NCBI RefSeq assembly: GCF_036345175.1
Contig: NZ_CP107780.1
Span: 9,672,001 to 9,736,000 of the forward strand
DNA length: 64,000 bases
Reading direction: 5' to 3'
Source of the DNA: Streptomyces sp. NBC_00576
GTDB lineage: Bacteria > Actinomycetota > Actinomycetes > Streptomycetales > Streptomycetaceae
Shown here: positions 41,201-47,400 of the stretch, piece by piece
Numbering within the stretch: the first letter of the stretch is position 1
Layout of the letters: each line of letters begins with the position of its first letter
Made by a program: the position numbers and the translations under genes
The notes under the pieces: model-generated
Databases searched by the model: none
What the model was told of the DNA's origin: nothing
What the model saw: only the letters and a program-made list of their open reading frames with translations

Positions 41201-44200
41201 GTGGTCGACCTGGCCGGCTGCACCGACCCGGCCCTGCCGCCCGACCACTCCCTGCTGCCCACCTGGCTGCGCTGGATGCAACATCTGGTCGACCACGGCC
41301 GCCGCGAGCTGAGCGTCCTGCTGGTTTCCCGGGGCCCGGGCCTCGGCGGCGCCGACCGGGCGGGCCTGTACCGAATGCTCCAGAGTGAGTACCGCCATGT
41401 ACGTTCTCGCCATGTCGACCTGGGACCCGACCCCTCGGACGACCAGCTGTGCCGATGGGTGACCGACGAACTCGGCGCCGACGGGGAGCCGGCCGAGATC
41501 GCCTACCGGGACGGCGTCCGGCACCGGGTGGAGCTGCGCGAGTTGCCGGACGACGGGTCGAAGAGCGCGCCGCCGTTCCCGCCAGGCCAGGTGCTCTGGG
41601 TGACCGGTGGCACGCGCGGAATCGGACTGCTGACCGCCCGGCACTTCGTCGCCCGGCACGGTGTCCGCAAACTGGTCCTCACCGGCCGCGAGGAACTGCC
41701 GCCACGGGCCGAGTGGGCCGGGCACATCGCCGAGGCCGGCGCGCTCGGGCGCAAGCTGCGTCCGCTGGCCGAACTGGCGGACCAGGGAGTGGAGTTGGAG
41801 GTCCTCGCCGTACCGCTGGAGGAGAAGGAGGCCTTGGCCAAGACGCTGGCGGAGGTCAAACTGAGGCTGGGCCCGGTCGGCGGCGTGGTCCACAGCGCCG
41901 GCTTCACCGACTTCGAGAACCCCGCGTTCGTACGGAAGCCGCAGGCCGGCATGGACCGGGTGATCAGTCCGAAGGTGTTCGGTCTCGACGCACTCGTGGA
42001 GTGTTTCCGTGACGAGCCACTGAGCCTGTTCGTGCTGTACTCCTCGGTCGCCGCCGCGGTTCCCGCGCTCGCGGTCGGCCAGAGCGACTACGCCCTGGCC
42101 AACGCCTACCTGGACACGGTTGCCGAGGCCCGCCCGTATGAGCTGCCGCTGGTCAGCGTGCAGTGGCCGAGCTGGAAGAACACCGGCATGGGGGAGGCGC
42201 GCAGCGCCGCCTACCGGGCCTCCGGGCTGGCCGCGCTCTCCGACGAGCAGGGGCTCGCTCTGCTGGAGCGAGCACTCGCGAGCGGTGCCCGGGTGGTTCT
42301 GCCGGCGATGGTCCGGCCGGATGCCGACTGGCGTCCACAGCGGTTGACGGCCCGTCGCCTCGACGCCGTCCCGACGACGCCGGCGTCCACCGCGTCCGCA
42401 GCCACCATGGACATCGAGGCCGACGCCGGGGCAAGGTCCGGCACCGACACCGGCACCGGCACCGGCACCGGGGCCGAGACCGGGGCCAGTGCCAGGTTCG
42501 AGACCGAGACCGGGGCCAGGGTCGAACCCGGCACCGGCGCGGGGGCCAGGTTCGACACCGATACCGGGGCCGATACCGGGGCCAACATCGAGGCCAAGAC
42601 CGGCACCGAGGCCAAGACCGGCACCGGCACCGAGGCCAAGACTGGCACCGGCACCGGGGTCGAGACCGGGTCGGGGGTCGAGACCGGGGTCGCGGCGGTC
42701 CGGGGCGCGGTCGGTGCGGCGGCCTCGTGGCTGCTTGACCGGCTTGCGTCGGAACTCCGCTTCGACCGGGCCAAGCTGGCCGGTGACGTGCCGATCCACG
42801 ACTACGGCATCGACTCGATCATGGTCGCCCAGCTGGTCCAGTCCGTCGCCAAGCAGCTCGACGTGTCGATGGACCCCTCGGCGCTGCTTGAGCACCCGAC
42901 GGCCGACGCGTTCGCGGCGTACCTTGCCGGCGAGCACCAACAGGAGTTCCTCGCCGCCTTCGGCGTACCGCCCGCTTCCGCGGGCGAGGCGGCTTCAGCC
43001 ACCGACGTGGCCCAAGCTCCTGTACAGCCCGCGCCACAACCGCAGCCCGCCACGGAGGACATCGTGGTGGTCGGGCTGTCCTGCAGGTTCGCCGACGCGG
43101 GATCCGCGACCGAGTACTGGGAGTTGCTGAGGCAGGGCCGCTCGGCGCTGCGCCCCATCCCCGAAGAGCGCTTCGGCCGGCAGGTCGGCCACCACGCGGG
43201 GCTGCTGCCGGACGTGCTGCGCTTCGATCCGGAGTTCTTCCTGCTGTCCGAGCCGGATGTCACGGCAATGGACCCGCAGGCGCTGTTGCTGCTGGAGGGC
43301 GTGAACAGTGCCCTGCACGACGCCGGGTACCGCCCGGCCGAGCTCAAGGGCCGTCGGATCGGTGTGTACGTGGGAGGCCGGGCCACCCACAATCCGGACG
43401 CCGCACGGCTTGAGCTGGCGAAGAACCCGGTGGTGGTCACCGGTCAGAACTACCTCTCCGCCAACGTCTCGCAGTTCTTCGACTTCCGGGGGCCCGGCGT
43501 GGTGGTCGACACCGCCTGCTCGTCCGCCTTGGTGGCTATGGACATGGCCGTACGGGCGCTGCGCGCGGGCGACATCGAGTCGGCCGTGGTCGCCGGGGTG
43601 AACCTGCTCGCCGACGACCGGGCGCACCAGGTCTTCGGGCGCCGCGGACTGCTCAACGAGGGCGCCGAGTTCCATGTGTTCGATCGCAGAGCGGCCGGCG
43701 TGGTGCTGGGCGAGGGGGTCGGCGCGGTCGTGCTCAAGCCGCTGGCCGGGGCCCGGGCCGACGGGGACCGGGTGCTCGCGGTCCTCAAGGGCATCGCGGT
43801 CAACAACGACGGCCGGACCGCCGGTCCGGCCACCCCGAACCTCCAGGCGCAGAAGGAGGTGATGGCCGAGGCGCTGGCGCGCAGTGGGCACCGTCCTCAG
43901 GACGTCGGCTGGGTGGAGGCCAACGGCTCCGGATCGACCGTCACCGACCTGCTCGAACTCAAAGGGGTGGAGGCGGTGTACCGCACCGGCTCGGCGCAGC
44001 CGGTGGCCCTCGGCTCGATCAAGCCGAACATCGGTCACCCGCTGGCCGCGGAGGGGATCGCCGCGTTCATCAAGGTGGTTCTGATGCTGCACCACGGGGA
44101 GCAGGTGCCGTTCGGCTCCGGGCAGGAACCGCTGGAGCACTTCGATCTGGACTCCTCGCCGCTGTACTTCCCCAGGGAGCCCCAGCCGTGGCCGGACTCG

Positions 44201-44446
44201 GCCGAGGTCGCCGCGCTCAACTGCTTCGCCGACGGCGGCACGAACGTGCATCTGCTGATCGCCCCTGCCCCCGCAGGCCACCAGGGCACCCGAGTCCCAC
44301 TGCCGGAACCCGCGCTGAACCGGAGGGTCGTCCTTCGGGGGACCACCGCACCGGCCGAGCCCGACGTGGCCCTGTTCTGGGACAACCTCCAGGTGCCCGT
44401 ACCGGCTGTGCCCGACAACGGGCTGTTCTGGGACACCTACCGATGA
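26234..44446 (+). CDS. Giant trans-AT PKS-NRPS: KS-KR-MT-ACP-C-A(Gly)-PCP-KS-DH-KR-ACP-KS-KR-ACP-KS0
   Basis: A 6070-residue protein, GTG start with AGAGAGAG upstream. KS1 has Cys191 and His326. Its trailing linker contains an ACP-like insert (about 504-590) with Val551 at the Ser position. A KR (about 700-1200), a C-methyltransferase (VELGAGTGAT near 1408) and an ACP (Ser1647) finish module 1. An NRPS module follows: C with HHLVFDG (His1867-His1868), A with code DILQLGLVWK, the glycine code, and a carrier with Ser2732 (GMNS). A Pro/Ala-rich linker leads to KS2 (Cys3039, His3174), DH (His3498, HPSLLDAALQ), KR and ACP (Ser4253). KS3 (Cys4494, His4629), KR, a Thr/Gly/Glu repeat linker and an ACP (Ser5528) follow. 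KS4 has Cys5762 but Asn5897 for the catalytic His (EANGSGS) and sits at the C-terminus, followed by a tail with two LFWD motifs. No AT and no release domain is present. The stop overlaps the next start (ATGA). Confidence 0.95.
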   Translation: MDDKRKLLLSLLARASAPAPASEGVAIVGVAGRYPLAETVGELWENLAAGRHCVREVPADRWDADAHHDPSGERGGYSKWAGFIDDVDKFDPLFFRIAPAEAEAMDPQERLFLQTAAAALEDAGYPAARLAAQGPVGVFAGVMNSNYEWMSGEAGALGVRTDAHSNHWSIANRVSYVFDFTGPSLAVDTACSASLTAIHLACESIRSGECAAAIAGGVNLILHPMHLRTLAQRGMISRGDRLKAFGADADGFVDGEGVGAVLLKPLAAAVADGDRVLGVIRGSAVNANGKTGGYTVPSAAAQAELIRTALGRAGVAADTIGYVEAHGTGTPLGDPIEIAGLVDAFGGRIDPARRAEQPNIVVGSVKSNIGHLESAAGVAGLTKVLMQFRHGKLVPSLHSARRNPEIDFTTTPFEVQQTLSAWTRLEQPDTEGAPGPRLPLRALVSSFGGGGANACVIVEEHLPAGPPEPVDDGTEQLLVLSAKSEERLRAYASDLAAFLRRGAAEESAVSVGADALADAQRLSLRLAAETVGVEPEFLDLGTDLADYGFGVAERARYHALLAAELGIELPPAAAAADTAAAVAQAVAVITRPRAEAGDEGTLRLADVAHTLQSGRTAHEFRLALAARSATEAAGLLEAYAESGATGGVATGRAARARVPRSEDETADLEQALTRRDLVVVAERWAAGDEIDWSRVVPSAARRIELPTYPFARRRYWIPQPPAVAPRQPDAPAPTASDGDLPDFYRPLWVRARPPAEPAMTSALRADRVVALVTEASVWLGEAIAARHPESRVELVRLDQLSVEDWLTRTAGAGLVFHLGGVGPRVAGTGAGQAADQMRYGSLSLFHLLRTGRADRVAVVTSDVYAVAGSAVENPFSAGMHGLLQVGPKERPGLEVLGVDFAAADVTGDAGAWALADAILAEPLDGTGRTVALRGGIRYLRRLGRVGLPEAGPVFRDDGVYLLIGGTGGIARELSTHLARTHRSRLVWFSRGEPGPEQQDTIDVVRAHGGDVAHVRGDACSAEDLAAAVAEAHRRFGALHGVVHAAMVFDDHPLTELDEAAFTSVTRVKTEGAAALAAAVAEEPLDFLAFFSSAGSFGGFAGNGAYICASATEDAYALFLRERLAFPVTVINQGYWGHVGSGDRPGLAEIFTGLGISAFSAAGGIAAVRRILGSGLPQVMPIRANHRALEAMGHDPAYDGEAFGGGHPPTLADAATRLDAGADTDPAAARVSAGYGELEAVSAPMLLGVYQRMGVFRRSGERHHAEELGGRLRVLDKYRRLHEALLNILAGEGFLTRDGDRVVTSAAVDAVDQAEAAPRWEAEFDRIARAYPDIEPTVTLNRLFLREYPRILRGEVGATEIMFPGSSMKLVQNFYKGNPLTDSFNRHVRETVRCFLDVRLPQLPDAGTIQVVELGAGTGATSEWVLPALADHPGRVGYTFTDISPRFLEHGRERFATRYPFARFQVLNLERRLAEQDFSPASADLVLATNVVHATSNLRATLRKAKALLRPGGWLVLNELTSVRPLLTIGGGPLDGWWLFDDAELRLPDSPLASPESWTRLLHEEGYTPVRALGAEGAGLGQTVLVAESDGVVLGAVPATALGSVSTAVPTDAADAVGDRLRELVERVLKLDERIDPDRPLADYGFDSLSGMKIVSAVDEAFGVTVPLGDFFERPTLRELSAHLASSWLADAAAPPTVAGTAQTAGTAGTAGTAESTAPPAARAAELVLRPRTDAEAATHQLSQGQRALWVIEQIAPGTYAYNLPLALWLDRDLDILALRVVLQDLLDRHEELRASVRTDADGPLVRIATEPELPFQQVFLTSVAEDDLRDRMRADLRHPFDLAEGPLVRATLYTLGDGRHALLLTFHHLVFDGESIALLLAGLERGYRTVREGHPLPSERPARGYADFTAWQRELLAGPQGRRLRAYWVERLRGRNTTVPLPLDRPRPPVPGFRGASVDGRIPAVVAERARALASAERTSLFGVMLAGWFALLHRYSDQDDIAVGTPTAGRPPSGYEDVLGYFMNMVVLAERVDGREAFRALARRVHRTVLDALEHSAYPLITLAEELRREDPASSAAPFNVAFYFQNWTRGVGDGSVVLGPVEGVHQEGEFDLTLEVVEETEGCRYSLKYDPDLFDAATVERLGAHFALLLAAAVDLPDTAVGDLDLLTADERAALAPPAAADYPADTLVWELVRRQADARPEAVAVRHQGTELTYRRLTERVEALAARLRAAGVGRGRTVGVLLPRDAGLPVALLAVQAAGGAYVPLDPSYPEQRLAYMAEDAGLHLMLTHSAVHSAYGAVPRLLVDGDEGPPAAPSPGPAGPSDTAYLIYTSGSTGRPKGVQVPHRALTNFLWSMAREPGFGPGDTLLALTTVCFDISALELYLPLITGGTVEVLETETARDGLRLREAVERGTATVIQATPATWSMLLAAGWQGDPGLTVLCGGEALPGDTAQALLAGNREVWNLYGPTETTVWSAASRLRKDERVTIGTPIANTRLYVLDSTRRPVLTGVAGELHIGGHGVAEGYLHRPELTAERFLPDPFAAEPGARMYRTGDLARRLTDGRIEYLGRIDSQVKVRGFRVELEEIEATLRRLAGVREAVVVARGQGVGHSLLACYLLDDGAAEPTREQLAAWLPDHMVPDALIRVTGFPRTLNEKVDRATLAALPPAELRSRYGPATTGLPQAPAGPTGHVEALVAELAGMVAGLTGLRPEDIEPRVPLGEAGMNSVGFTALSTELRKSYGIEVYPTLFYRRGTLLALAEHLWEHHSAELGTRFGAPSSAPAPSPAPAPSPAPAPSPALAAAPAPALAPAPAPAAAPVPAPALAPAPVPAPSPVPAAAPAPASAVAPASAVVGQAVVGQVDGAPDGQRRGGDIAVLGMAGRLPGSADLKEFWDHLAAGDDLVLEIPADRWDWREQARSRSRWGGFAPDVDRFDAAFFGISPREAELMDPQQRLMLEVVWSAVEDAGYRPSELAGKRVGVFVAVTNSDYLEVQRAAGRGTEGHTLTGAALSIIPNRISYLLDLRGPSIAVDTACSGSLTAVHQACAALRDGTCDLAIAGGVSLMLSPTVYEALSQGEMLSPDGRCKAFDSRADGYVRGEGAGAVLLKRNDRAEHDGDAPHAVIRAVAINHGGRTTSLTAPNPDAQAELLVEAYRAADVAPETVGYIEAHGTGTALGDPIETAGLSSAFRRLRAERGTEAAPGCALGSVKTNIGHLEAAAGIAGLFKVVLALRHGTIPASLHFQERNPHLELDGGPFEIAATARPWPRPRDASGRELPRRGGVSSFGFGGAGAHIVLEEPNMPDIREEPAEEQLFVLSARDPEALRRSTQRLADHLQEREVPPGDLAYTLQVGREPMAHRLAVVADGTAGLRAELAAYLAGHPSAVRTGRAERRPAPRAVTAPVDLTVVATDWLEGAEVDWAVLHGDVTRRRVHLPSYPFARTRHWVAPVPAPAVTEPRTARLHPTLLDAEVPSSGGQTFAKTLTGEEFFLRDHIVGGERVLPGVAYLEMARLAGELAFDGIPVRGVEGLVWAAPVRLPAGTDEYRLAVRVTRGPAGASFEVLGAGDSPQVHAHGTLLYGEPGARPARFDLADVRSRCPRVHDDATTYETFSRLGFDYGPGFRVIEEIAEGEHEALATLRLPAEHRAQAGAYVFHPSLLDAALQTAGRLAPGAGDPTSPVPYLPFSLGSVRLYAELPERVYAYATPSARPVPAGTLLFDVALLDPAGEVVAVIDAFTLRAVPTADTVPAFDMVAAFEPVWQPAPPAPHGLEGTVLLLDAGSQGPAVSAALTAAGVTCRRIELGAGFDAEAAVRARQPGPVQVVHLADEHAGLEDAVEHGFHAAMAFLQAWQRRQGGALRYLYAYRESAASPAHPAMAAFARSARLEHPSVDFGVLAVAVGSLPDAVVAELRADGLPEVRTAAEGRTRRSWRQVALPAATGSAFLGSGAHVITGGTGALGLLLAEHIAAVRRAAGVSGGGIVLATRNAPGPEARARIEAAGARVVRADVTDAAQVRALLADARRDHGSLSGVLHAAGVLRDGLLRRKDRVDADAVLAAKVRGTALLDEATRDDPLDYFVAFSSAAAAFGNMGQTDYAFANAFLDHFAERREHQRRQGERQGRTLAAAWPVWAEGGMRIAAAAEEDMRRVLGMRPVRTGQALEALERALAGTAPRLLLAPGDRARVLAALDGGPALPGTGPATVTAAAPRPSADARAQAEQLVVRLLAEELKLPEAEIAVMEPFDHQGVDSLITMSLVRRLEEHLGPLSKTLLFEYVTVHELADHLATAHPDAFTAPVPRPAEVSPAEQPTAVTPVRPATGGDDIAIIGVAGRYPQADDVDEFWRNLRAGRDSVEEVPGDRWDHGRFYDADRSVSGKTYGKWGGFVRGADRFDPLFFRMSQLEAEHIDPQERVFLETVWHLLEDAGYTRERLRGARTGVFVGMMYGHYQLYGVREALHGTGFATSSSYASVANRVSYFFDFSGPSVALDTMCSSSLVTIHQACLAIRAGDCEVAVAGGVNISSHPVKFLQLAQRGFLSEDGRCRSFGEGGTGYVPAEGSGAVLLKRLDAALADGDRILAVVRASAVNHGGAGKGFSVPNPRAQGELVRAALDRAGLRPADLDYLEAHGTGTALGDPIEVTGMLRAFQDDLPERLPIGSVKSAIGHAESAAGIAAITKVLLQMRHGELAPSLHADRINPNIDFGATPFRVQRELAPWPRRVLAGGTVGPRTAGVSSFGAGGTNAHIILQEHLGEPETRIPATGPQLAVFSARDTDRLAAQARRLAAHLRAEGAESASEEVAWTLQWGREAMENRLAVLFHDLPELAARLDEFVAGGRPAESWTGVVDLRRPAADQVLSADPAACAVAWTSGRQVDWSALHPGGRPARVALPGYPFGGDRIRLAAADAELATPAVGGAVEGLLLTRHRVPAEPVGHGVPPGRTAILAAPGTEATAARLAAVLPAAEVLAPDQLAVDLAGPDTRWERFDAVVDLAGCTDPALPPDHSLLPTWLRWMQHLVDHGRRELSVLLVSRGPGLGGADRAGLYRMLQSEYRHVRSRHVDLGPDPSDDQLCRWVTDELGADGEPAEIAYRDGVRHRVELRELPDDGSKSAPPFPPGQVLWVTGGTRGIGLLTARHFVARHGVRKLVLTGREELPPRAEWAGHIAEAGALGRKLRPLAELADQGVELEVLAVPLEEKEALAKTLAEVKLRLGPVGGVVHSAGFTDFENPAFVRKPQAGMDRVISPKVFGLDALVECFRDEPLSLFVLYSSVAAAVPALAVGQSDYALANAYLDTVAEARPYELPLVSVQWPSWKNTGMGEARSAAYRASGLAALSDEQGLALLERALASGARVVLPAMVRPDADWRPQRLTARRLDAVPTTPASTASAATMDIEADAGARSGTDTGTGTGTGAETGASARFETETGARVEPGTGAGARFDTDTGADTGANIEAKTGTEAKTGTGTEAKTGTGTGVETGSGVETGVAAVRGAVGAAASWLLDRLASELRFDRAKLAGDVPIHDYGIDSIMVAQLVQSVAKQLDVSMDPSALLEHPTADAFAAYLAGEHQQEFLAAFGVPPASAGEAASATDVAQAPVQPAPQPQPATEDIVVVGLSCRFADAGSATEYWELLRQGRSALRPIPEERFGRQVGHHAGLLPDVLRFDPEFFLLSEPDVTAMDPQALLLLEGVNSALHDAGYRPAELKGRRIGVYVGGRATHNPDAARLELAKNPVVVTGQNYLSANVSQFFDFRGPGVVVDTACSSALVAMDMAVRALRAGDIESAVVAGVNLLADDRAHQVFGRRGLLNEGAEFHVFDRRAAGVVLGEGVGAVVLKPLAGARADGDRVLAVLKGIAVNNDGRTAGPATPNLQAQKEVMAEALARSGHRPQDVGWVEANGSGSTVTDLLELKGVEAVYRTGSAQPVALGSIKPNIGHPLAAEGIAAFIKVVLMLHHGEQVPFGSGQEPLEHFDLDSSPLYFPREPQPWPDSAEVAALNCFADGGTNVHLLIAPAPAGHQGTRVPLPEPALNRRVVLRGTTAPAEPDVALFWDNLQVPVPAVPDNGLFWDTYR
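31323..31376 (+). repeat. 9-base tandem repeat in ACP-C linker
   Basis: Six in-frame 9-base units related to CCGCCGGAA, three of them identical in a row, code for a Gly-Thr-Ala linker between the first ACP and the condensation domain of the giant protein. Confidence 0.85.
34588..34800 (+). repeat. Pro/Ala-coding tandem repeat linker
   Basis: Degenerate units of about 18 bases built on GCGCCTGCACCATCCCCG code for a roughly 75-residue Pro-Ala linker (about residues 2785-2857) between the glycine carrier domain and KS2. A further 15-base duplication (GTCGTGGGGCAGG twice) follows at about 34802-34829. The linker is likely extended and flexible, at the switch from peptide to polyketide chemistry. 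Confidence 0.88.
42427..42690 (+). repeat. Thr/Gly/Glu-coding degenerate repeat linker
   Basis: Short units built on ACCGGC and GAGACCGGG expand a linker of about 88 residues (about 5399-5486) between the last KR and the last ACP of the giant protein. The encoded stretch is rich in Thr, Gly, Asp and Glu with few hydrophobic residues, so it is probably disordered. Confidence 0.88.
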
Positions 44447-47400
44447 GGCCGATGAGGAAGCGGGACACCCGAGACGAGATGGACGAACCACCGATCGAGG
44501 AGACTCAGCCGCTGGCCGGTGAGGCTCCCACCGGCTCCCTGCCCGTCGTCTTCATGTTCTCCGGCCAGGGCTCGCAGTACTACCGGATGGGCAAGGAACT
44601 CTTCGACGCCGACGAAGTGTTCCGCACGGCGCTGCTGCGCCATGACGCCGCGGTCGCCGAGGACCTCGGAGAGTCCGTGCTCGCGCGGATCTTCGACCCG
44701 GCGAAGCAGAAACACGAGCCCTTCACCGACACCCGTATCACCCATCCGGCGATCATCATGATCGAACTCGCGCTGGCGGAGATGCTGCGGGCGGCAGGCA
44801 TCGAGCCCACCTACCTGCTCGGCTCCAGCCTCGGTGAGTACGCGGCGGCCACCGTGGCGGGCAGCCTCGACCCGCCCGACTGTCTGCGGCTGCTGGTCCG
44901 GCAGGCCGACGCCCTGCGGGGCGGCCCCCGCGGAGGCATGCTCGCCGTGCTCGCCGGGACGGAGGTGCTGGACCGGGTGCCCGCGCTGCACGGCTGCCAG
45001 ATCGCCGCCCGCAACTACCCGGGCCACTTCGTCGTCGCGGGTACGGAGGAGGCCCTGTCCCGGGCCGAGTCCGGTCTTCGCGCCGCCGAGGTGCCGCACC
45101 AGCGTGTGCCGGTCGAATACGGCTACCACTCCGACCTGATGGAACACGTGCTCGCGGGATGCCGGGACGCCTTCGACGGAGTGGAGTTCGCGGCCCCGCG
45201 CATCCCCTGGGTGTCGTGTGTCGACGGCCGGCCGGTCGAGCGCCCGACCGCCGAGCACTTCTGGCAGGTCGCCCGCCGGCCCATCGAATTCGAGCGCGCC
45301 ATGGCCGGTATGCGGGACCGTGGTGAGTTCCTCTACCTCGACCTCGGCCCCTCGGGCACCCTCCACAACTTCGTGCGCAACATCCTCCCGGCACAGACGC
45401 GTTCCCGGTCGCTGCCGCTGCTCAGCCCGTTCGGGTACGACCCGCGGCTGCCGGCCGAGGCAAGGACGCTCGCAGCCCCGAAGGCGCCCAGGGCGCCCAG
45501 CAATCCGAAGACGCAGACACCGACGGCACCGACGGCACCGACGGCACCGACGGCACCGAGGAAGGCACACGGCATGAAGGTCTACGGTTTCCCGGGCCAG
45601 GGGTCTCAGCAGCGCGGGATGGGTGCGGAGCTGTTCGAGAGGTTCCCCGACCAGGTCGCGGTCGCGGACCGCGTACTCGGCTACTCGATCGAGGAGCTGT
45701 GCGTCTCGGACCCGGAACGCCGGCTCAACCGTACGGAGTTCACCCAGCCCGCGCTGTACGTGGTGAGCGCCCTGGCCTACCTGGACCGGATAGGCCGGGA
45801 CCCCGAGCCTGCGGACTGCCTGGTCGGTCACAGCCTCGGCGAGTACGGTGCGCTGTTCGCAGCCGGGGCCTTCGACTTCGAGACCGGGCTCCGGCTGGTA
45901 CGGCGACGTGGCGAGCTGATGGCCGCCGCGGGTGGCGGCACGATGGCCGCGGTGGTCGGAGCCGACGAGGTGACCATCACCCGCGTGCTCGCGGACTCCG
46001 GTCTCGGCGGTGTCGACCTGGCCAACCACAACGCACTGGACCAGTTCGTCCTGTCCGGCCCGGGGGAGCAGCTCGACGCGGCCTGTACCGCCTTCGAGGC
46101 CGTCGGTGCCCGGGCGGTCCGACTCAACGTCAGCGCACCCTTCCATTCCCGCTACATGCGGGGCGTGGCCGAGGAGTTCGCCCGCTTCCTCGACGGGTTC
46201 GCCCTGCGCCCGCCGACCGTCCCGGTGCTCGCGAACGTGGACGCCCTGCCCTATTCGCCCGGCGCACTCAAGGAGACCCTGACGGCGCAGATCGCGTCCC
46301 CGGTGCGGTGGTCCGAGACAGTGCGCAGGCTCATGGGGTACGGGGACTTCGAGTTCGTCGAGCTCGGCCCCGGTCAGGTGCTCACCAAACTGGTCGCCCG
46401 TATCAGGTCGGCGGCCGAGCCGCTCCCGGCGCCCTCGCCGGAGCCTGCGCCCCGTACCGAATCGCCGGCCCCGGCCGGCGGCCCCGGGACGGGCCCGGGC
46501 AAGGCCGTGGTCGGCGCCGAAAGCCTCGGAGCCAGGAGTTTCCGCGAACGGTACGGGCTGCGGTACGCCTACCTGGTGGGCTCGCTGTACGGCGGCATCT
46601 CCGGGCAGGAGATGCTGCGCTCGTCAGCCAAGGCGGGGCTCCTCGGCTTCCTTGGCACCGGCGGTCTGCCCCTGACCGAGGTGGAGCAGCAACTGCGCGG
46701 CCTGACCGGTGTCCTGGGCCTGGGCGGCGCCTTCGGGGCCAACCTGCTCTACCGGCACGGCGCACCGGAACAGGAATCCGCGCTGGTGGACCTGCTCCTA
46801 CGGCACGAGGTGGACCTGGTCGAAGCTTCGGGCTTCCCTCTGATCACACCGGCGCTGGTCCGCTACCGGGTCAAGGGGGGCCGCATCATTGCCAAGGTGT
46901 CCAGGACCGATGTCGCCGCCGCGTTCCTTGCGCCACCGCCGGAACGCCTGGTCACGCGGCTGCTCGCAGCGGGAGAGGTGACCGAGGAGGAAGCCCGCGC
47001 GGCTGCGGTGCGACCCATGGCGGACGACCTGTGCGTGGAAGCGGACGGAGGCTGGCTGAGCAGCACGGCCGATCTGCTGACCCTGCTTCCGGCTGTGCTC
47101 CGGCAACGCGACGAGGCTGCCCTGCCCGGTGACCGGGTCCACGTCGGATGCGCCGGTGGGATCGGCACCCCGGACGCGGCCGCCGCGGCGTTCCTGCTCG
47201 GAGCCGAGTTCGTGCTGACAGGATCGGTCAACCAGTGCTCGGTCGAGGCGGCCACCAGTGCCGAGGTGAAGGACCTCCTCCGGGAGGCGCGCGAGTACGA
47301 CGTGGACACCGCCCCTTGGGGAGAGATGTTCGAGTTCGGGGTGCGGGCACGCTATCTGAAGCGCGGGCTGTTCTTCCCGGCCCGCGCGTCCGGACTGCAC

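Noticed and set aside
44188..44442. Upstream extension of the AT-AT-ER gene
   Set aside because: It lies inside the end of the giant PKS gene in another frame; the ATG at 44443 overlapping the stop explains the start better.
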